From Polynucleobacter sp. HIN7 (GTDB lineage Bacteria > Pseudomonadota > Gammaproteobacteria > Burkholderiales > Burkholderiaceae), in the NCBI RefSeq assembly GCF_030297595.1, contig NZ_AP028138.1, positions 1,550,001-1,614,000 of the forward strand: a stretch of 64,000 nucleotides of DNA, read 5' to 3'. Under the pieces are notes generated by a model. That model did no database searches and was not told where the DNA came from. It saw only the letters and a list, made by a program, of their open reading frames with translations. This document shows positions 59,887 to 64,000 of this stretch, piece by piece. A program made the position numbers and the translations under genes. Numbering within the stretch: the stretch's first letter is position 1; every line of letters begins with the position of its first letter.

Positions 59887-60865
59887 CGTGATTCAATTTT
59901 GTAAGAGCCAACTCTCTTGCGAGTTGTAAAGCTGCAAACATACTGCGCCAATCTGCCTTACCCTGCCCAGCAATATCGAGGGCGGTACCATGATCAACAG
60001 AAGTACGGATATACGAGAGGCCCAAACTGACATTCACTCCCTCCGTGAAACTTGCTAACTTAAAGGGAGCCAAGCCTTGATCATGGTACATCGCCAAGAC
60101 CGCATCAAATGAATGCAAGCGATCCGCATGAAATAAGGTATCGGCTGGATAGGGTCCAGAGGCCAAGATCCCTTCATGTTTAGCAGCCTCAATCACAGGA
60201 ATAATCACGTCAAGCTCCTCGCGACCAAGATGACCGTCCTCTCCAGCGTGGGGATTTAAGCCAGTCACCGCAATGCGAGGCTTTGCGATACCAAAGCGTG
60301 TCTTTAAATCCGCTTTGATGATTTTCAGAGTATTGAATAAAGACTCAAACTGAATCGCATCGGCAACCTGAAGAATAGGCAAATGGGTGGTGGCAAGAGC
60401 GACTCGTAAGGGGATTACTTGCCCTTTACCACTGAGCGCTTGGGGGATTTCGCCGCACAACATCATCACGACCTGGCGTTGCTGATCAAGGTCAGCCAAA
60501 AACTCAGTGTGTCCTGTAAATGGATGTTGCGGGGTATCCAAAATACTTTTTTGGACCGGAGCAGTAATTAAGGCGTGATGTTGACCAACTCGACAAGAAT
60601 CGCTGGCTGCTCGAATGACTGAAAGCACGTAGTGTGCATTAGCTGGATTAAGAACACCAGATTGTGGTGGATGATTTAGAGGGATATGCACAACTTTGAT
60701 TTGGGGCGGCAATACCTCGTGCGCAAATAACTGCCGATCACCAAATAATCTAATCTCTGCATCAGCATGGGCTGCTATGAAGGCCTTGGCAGCTGCTAAT
60801 GAAACTTCAGGGCCAATGCCAGCCGGCTCCCCAGTGCTCAGTGCGAGCTTAACGGACTTGCTCAT
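59870..60865 (-). CDS. pdxA: 4-hydroxythreonine-4-phosphate dehydrogenase PdxA
   Basis: NAD-dependent enzyme of vitamin B6 synthesis, 331 residues. Signatures LALSTGEPAGIGPEVSL, HALITAPVQKSILDTPQHPFTGHTEFLADL, the metal histidines in TGHTEFLA, GLNPHAGEDGHLGREE and YHDQGLAPFKLASFTEGVNVSLGLSYIRTSVDHGTALDIAG. It overlaps surA by 17 bp and rsmA by 17 bp. Confidence 0.96.
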   Translation of the reverse strand: MSKSVKLALSTGEPAGIGPEVSLAAAKAFIAAHADAEIRLFGDRQLFAHEVLPPQIKVVHIPLNHPPQSGVLNPANAHYVLSVIRAASDSCRVGQHHALITAPVQKSILDTPQHPFTGHTEFLADLDQQRQVVMMLCGEIPQALSGKGQVIPLRVALATTHLPILQVADAIQFESLFNTLKIIKADLKTRFGIAKPRIAVTGLNPHAGEDGHLGREELDVIIPVIEAAKHEGILASGPYPADTLFHADRLHSFDAVLAMYHDQGLAPFKLASFTEGVNVSLGLSYIRTSVDHGTALDIAGQGKADWRSMFAALQLARELALTKLNHDASST

Positions 60866-62291
60866 CCAGATTCAAAATCTTGACAGTCGCGGTATCGCGT
60901 AATTGGCGCAACCAGTCTTGGTAGGCTTGCTCGAACTTACGCTCTCGAATGGCTGCTCGAGCAAACTCACGTTGCTTCTCAACCGTTAATTGCGCATCGC
61001 GCCGCTCCAGTACTTGAATTAAATGCCAACCAAATTCCGTCTTGACTGGATCGCTCACCTCGCCAATTTGCAAGCGATTCATCGCAATCTCGAATGGGGG
61101 CACCAATTCGCCAGGACCCATCCAACCCAATATGCCGCCATTCTGGGCCGAGCCATCTTCCGAGAATTTCTTCGCTAAAGACTCAAAATCAGCGGTCTTG
61201 GCACGAATCTGATCACGATAACCTTGCAGGCGTCGCTCGACATCCGCGTCTTGCAATCCTTGGCGATGACGAATCAAGATATGTCGCGCTAACGTTTGCG
61301 TAACAATCATATTCTGCGGGGTGAGATCCGCTGGATTGGCATTACTGGTAGCTGCGCGTGCCCCTGTACCACTGGAACGTCGATCCATTACTTTTAATAC
61401 ATGAAAGCCGGCCGGGCTTCGAACCACCGATGGCGCCACTTGACCAGGACCAAGATTTCTTACAGCCTCAACAAAGATTTGAGGTAAACGATCTTGGGTT
61501 CGATAGCCAAGATCCTGGAACTTAATACGAGAGTTTTCTTTATTGGCTTGTGCGCCCAACTGCATAAAATCTGCGTCACCACGTGCTTCCTTTAATATGG
61601 CTTCAGCACGCTTTCTAGCATCAGCTTGAGCGCTGGGACCAGCCCCCTCTTCCACCGGGATAAAAATTTGAGCAACCGCAATCTCTTCAGGACCTGAGCC
61701 TGCTGCAGCAGGCTCTGCTCCGCGACGCTGCATCTGCTCAACAATAAAGTTATCGATTTCAGCATCCGAGATCTTAATTTGTGAATCAACCTCCCGCTCT
61801 CGTAAACGCGCTTTTAGAACATCTTCACGCAATAGCTCGCGATAGCGCTGAAAACTCATGCCTGATTTGGTGACTGTCTCCCGAAATTCATTGAAGGTCA
61901 ACTTATTCCGAGTTGCAATGTCTTCAATAATCTTATTGAGCTCTTTATCGTTAACGGCTAAACCAGTTTGCTCAGCTTCCTGAATTTGAATCTTCTCTAA
62001 GATCAAGTTTTCGAGCACTTGCTTACGTAGCTCGCTACCCTCTGGCAGTTTTTTTCCGCCAGCTGGTACTTGCTTTTGAATCGAGGCAATCCGATCATCA
62101 ATTTCCTTACGCGTTACAACCCCAGTGTTCACAACCGCCACTACGCCATCAATGTTGACGATCTTAGGCTCATTGGCAGACGGATTATTTTGTGCGCCCA
62201 ATGGCTGACTAAACAACACGCCCAAGAATCCACATGCCATCAAATAAGGAAACATGGTGAACTTTAGGAATGAATTACGACACAAAATCAT
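60849..62291 (-). CDS. surA: Periplasmic chaperone and peptidyl-prolyl isomerase SurA
   Basis: Outer-membrane-protein chaperone, 480 residues. N-terminal signal (MILCRNSFLKFTMFPYLMAC to LGAQN), the SurA_N region VNIDGVVAVVNTGVVTRKEIDDRIA, two parvulin domains (about 200-300 and 330-440, the second with ARHILIRHRQGLQDADVERRL and GWMGPGELVPPFEIAMNRLQIGEVSDPVKTEFGWHLIQVLERR). The ATG overlaps the lptD stop as TAATG, so the two are coupled. LptD is a main SurA client. Confidence 0.95.
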   Translation of the reverse strand: MILCRNSFLKFTMFPYLMACGFLGVLFSQPLGAQNNPSANEPKIVNIDGVVAVVNTGVVTRKEIDDRIASIQKQVPAGGKKLPEGSELRKQVLENLILEKIQIQEAEQTGLAVNDKELNKIIEDIATRNKLTFNEFRETVTKSGMSFQRYRELLREDVLKARLREREVDSQIKISDAEIDNFIVEQMQRRGAEPAAAGSGPEEIAVAQIFIPVEEGAGPSAQADARKRAEAILKEARGDADFMQLGAQANKENSRIKFQDLGYRTQDRLPQIFVEAVRNLGPGQVAPSVVRSPAGFHVLKVMDRRSSGTGARAATSNANPADLTPQNMIVTQTLARHILIRHRQGLQDADVERRLQGYRDQIRAKTADFESLAKKFSEDGSAQNGGILGWMGPGELVPPFEIAMNRLQIGEVSDPVKTEFGWHLIQVLERRDAQLTVEKQREFARAAIRERKFEQAYQDWLRQLRDTATVKILNLDEQVR

Positions 62292-64000
62292 TATTGATAA
62301 TTTTCGTAGGGTGAGGGTGGCAAAGGCTTGGCTACCGGCTGGTATCCAGGAACGTTTAGACGCATCACATCGACTGGATTATTTCCAACACTAGCAAAGC
62401 CTCTAAATTCTAATTGAAAAAGGACCTGGGTAGTAGTGATTTGGGAGGTGTTACGGGCTTGCGAGTAAGCAAAGCGTGCGGTCCAACAATCTGCGTCATA
62501 CTGCAATCCCACGAGGGTATTTAAGGTCTTTGCTGTTAAGGCGTCATACCCCCAACGGCCTAATACACGATACTTTTTAAATATTGGCCACTCGCCAAAG
62601 GCATTGTATTGATCGGTCTGAGTCACACCAGAGTTCGTGCCATCGGTTGGTGGATTCCAAACATTCCGGTAGGCAAAATTAAGGCTGCGGCCCGGAGTCG
62701 GTCGCCACCCCGCGCCAACACTGCTTTGTACAAAACGATTCAATTGGGTGTTGTATTGTCCAAATAAATCGACGTTAAAGTTTCCTAGCAAACGGATCGT
62801 ACTGGCACCCAGCGTATCGGAGTAACGTGTGGGATTTTGGATCGTACCGTTCAAGCCTACCCGTTGACCTGTGAAATCTTGGCGTTGGGCCAAAGTTACC
62901 GTGGCTCGCTCGGCGCCAGTGTTCGTTTCTAGAACACGACTTGTCAAGCCCATAGTTAATTTATTGTTATCAGCAACGCGGTCATTACCCACGAAAGTGT
63001 TCTCACTAAATATTTGAGTAATACCAAAGCCAGCGTCAGCAGTATCAAAGAGCGGGGTCTGTGCCTGACTTTGGAATGGTGTATACACATAAAAGGCGCG
63101 TGGCTCCATGGTCACAATCATGTCGCGCCCAAAGAAGCCCTTCATCTCTCTTGCGTCACGCTCAAACGCCAAACCAGAATCCAAACTAAAGGTTGGTAAG
63201 GCAAATCCTTGAATCGGTTGATTTAAGGATTGATTAATCGAAGTTGATGGGCTATTTGTGAGCATCCCAGAATATTGATTGGCCTGAAAACTTAACTTGG
63301 GTCTCAAGAAATATCCCGGAGTAACTTGTGGCAAAGCGATACTACCGCGAATCACGGTTCGATCCGCCTGACTAAATGACCCTCCCTGTGGCATGCCAGA
63401 GGCTGGTGCATACAGATTATTGGTGTTATATGAAAAGCGAGTGAAGTCTGCGCTGAATGTAATGTCGGGGGCTCGATTAAACCCACCCGAGAATGCTCCA
63501 GGGGCGCCCAAGGCACGCTGATTTCGATAATTGGCGGTGACTTGGGGCAAGATGTTGTAGGGAGAAGTGACGGGTGCTGTTGGATCTGGTTGTAGGGTCT
63601 GAAAGGTCAGTGCGCGTGCAGTGAAATTCCAGTTTTTGATACCGCCATAATTGGTACCGACTTCTTGCCGAAACTGATTCGTCACTGCACCACCAATGCC
63701 GTAGGAAAAATCGATTGGATATAGATTGTCCGATACCTTGCTCACATTCGCGTAACCATTCCACGCTCGACCTAGCATTTGTCGCTGTTGCCAGTCGTAC
63801 TTCCAACGATCGCGTCCTAAAATTTTGTCGTAGTTCATGAACTGACCGCTCAAGGTTCCTGAATACTTGGGATCAATGTAACGAAAATCGCCGCCTAGTA
63901 ATGTCCCGCGATGATTCATGAACCGAGGTGTAATGGTGAGATCGCGATTCGGCGCAATATTGACGTAGTACGGTTGTGCAATATCTAAACCATTATTCGA
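62291..64000 (-). CDS. lptD: LPS-assembly protein LptD, C-terminal part (cut by window edge)
   Basis: Outer-membrane beta-barrel that inserts LPS. The open frame continues without a stop to base 64000, so the N-terminal signal, the jellyroll and the upstream barrel strands lie outside. The first visible residues, QPYYVNIAPNRDLTITPRFM, are the LptD barrel start. FRQEVGTNYGG, QFELEFRGFASVGNN-type C-terminal strands and AFYVYTPFQSQ are typical. 570 residues are in view. It leads the operon lptD-surA-pdxA-rsmA. Confidence 0.92.
   Translation of the reverse strand, partial: SNNGLDIAQPYYVNIAPNRDLTITPRFMNHRGTLLGGDFRYIDPKYSGTLSGQFMNYDKILGRDRWKYDWQQRQMLGRAWNGYANVSKVSDNLYPIDFSYGIGGAVTNQFRQEVGTNYGGIKNWNFTARALTFQTLQPDPTAPVTSPYNILPQVTANYRNQRALGAPGAFSGGFNRAPDITFSADFTRFSYNTNNLYAPASGMPQGGSFSQADRTVIRGSIALPQVTPGYFLRPKLSFQANQYSGMLTNSPSTSINQSLNQPIQGFALPTFSLDSGLAFERDAREMKGFFGRDMIVTMEPRAFYVYTPFQSQAQTPLFDTADAGFGITQIFSENTFVGNDRVADNNKLTMGLTSRVLETNTGAERATVTLAQRQDFTGQRVGLNGTIQNPTRYSDTLGASTIRLLGNFNVDLFGQYNTQLNRFVQSSVGAGWRPTPGRSLNFAYRNVWNPPTDGTNSGVTQTDQYNAFGEWPIFKKYRVLGRWGYDALTAKTLNTLVGLQYDADCWTARFAYSQARNTSQITTTQVLFQLEFRGFASVGNNPVDVMRLNVPGYQPVAKPLPPSPYENYQ

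Noticed and set aside
1..64000. CRISPR arrays, insertion sequences, prophage or restriction-modification genes
   Set aside because: No regularly spaced direct repeats, transposase, integrase, phage or endonuclease proteins were seen on either strand.

Overview
The window looks like a chromosomal segment of a free-living betaproteobacterium of the Burkholderiaceae, most likely Polynucleobacter or a close relative. I judge this from protein character, moderate G+C by eye, compact coding with many 1-17 bp overlaps, and conserved blocks (ilvE-zinc finger-waaF, sucCD, recA-recX, miaB-ybeY-ybeX-lnt, glyQS-gmhB-plsC, lptD-surA-pdxA-rsmA). No database search was possible. There is no prophage, insertion sequence, CRISPR array or obvious defence system.

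Layout. 1-14.4 kb: pgk, azlCD, ilvE, a zinc-finger protein, waaF, an M48 periplasmic protease, moaC, a type IV pilin, terC, sucCD, recA-recX and a trio of envelope proteins (DUF2878, DUF3833, chalcone-isomerase-like). 14.5-30 kb: a two-subunit sodium:solute symporter, a TPR operon, a DnaQ-like exonuclease with a cNMP/CBS/DUF294 signalling protein, HAD and DedA proteins, a fused glucosyl-3-phosphoglycerate-synthase-like/phosphatase protein, redox enzymes and several tiny proteins. 30-37.9 kb is the accessory-like part: orphan modA, a two-component system with a PepSY protein, a c-type cytochrome/diheme cytochrome/cytochrome b561 operon of the SHP type, a methyltransferase and a CAU tRNA, interspersed with two decayed tRNA-like segments and four copies of an intergenic palindrome. 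37.8-50.3 kb: an FrhB-like iron-sulfur flavoprotein with a TRAP transporter, a gamma-glutamyltransferase homologue, maiA, AEC permease, gamma carbonic anhydrase, amtB, small envelope proteins, OsmC and htpG. 50.4-64 kb: tRNA modification, ribosome maturation, lipoprotein and LPS biogenesis, and glycyl-tRNA synthetase whose alpha gene carries an apparent frameshift. lptD runs off the right edge.

Regulatory sequences that can be read directly: a near-perfect LexA box before recA, an RpoH-type promoter before htpG, a perfect NtrC-type dyad before amtB, an FNR-like dyad before sucC, and terminators after the symporter and the tRNA.

Most interesting: (1) the pilin 5' leader folds into a 21-bp hairpin that buries the Shine-Dalgarno sequence and is followed by a U run, with G.U pairs that exist only in the sense RNA; (2) a candidate small RNA of about 70 nt at 27.89-27.96 kb; (3) the tRNA relics and GTC-N9-GAC palindromes between 31.4 and 37.5 kb; (4) the GpgS-like/HAD fusion; (5) the glyQ frameshift.
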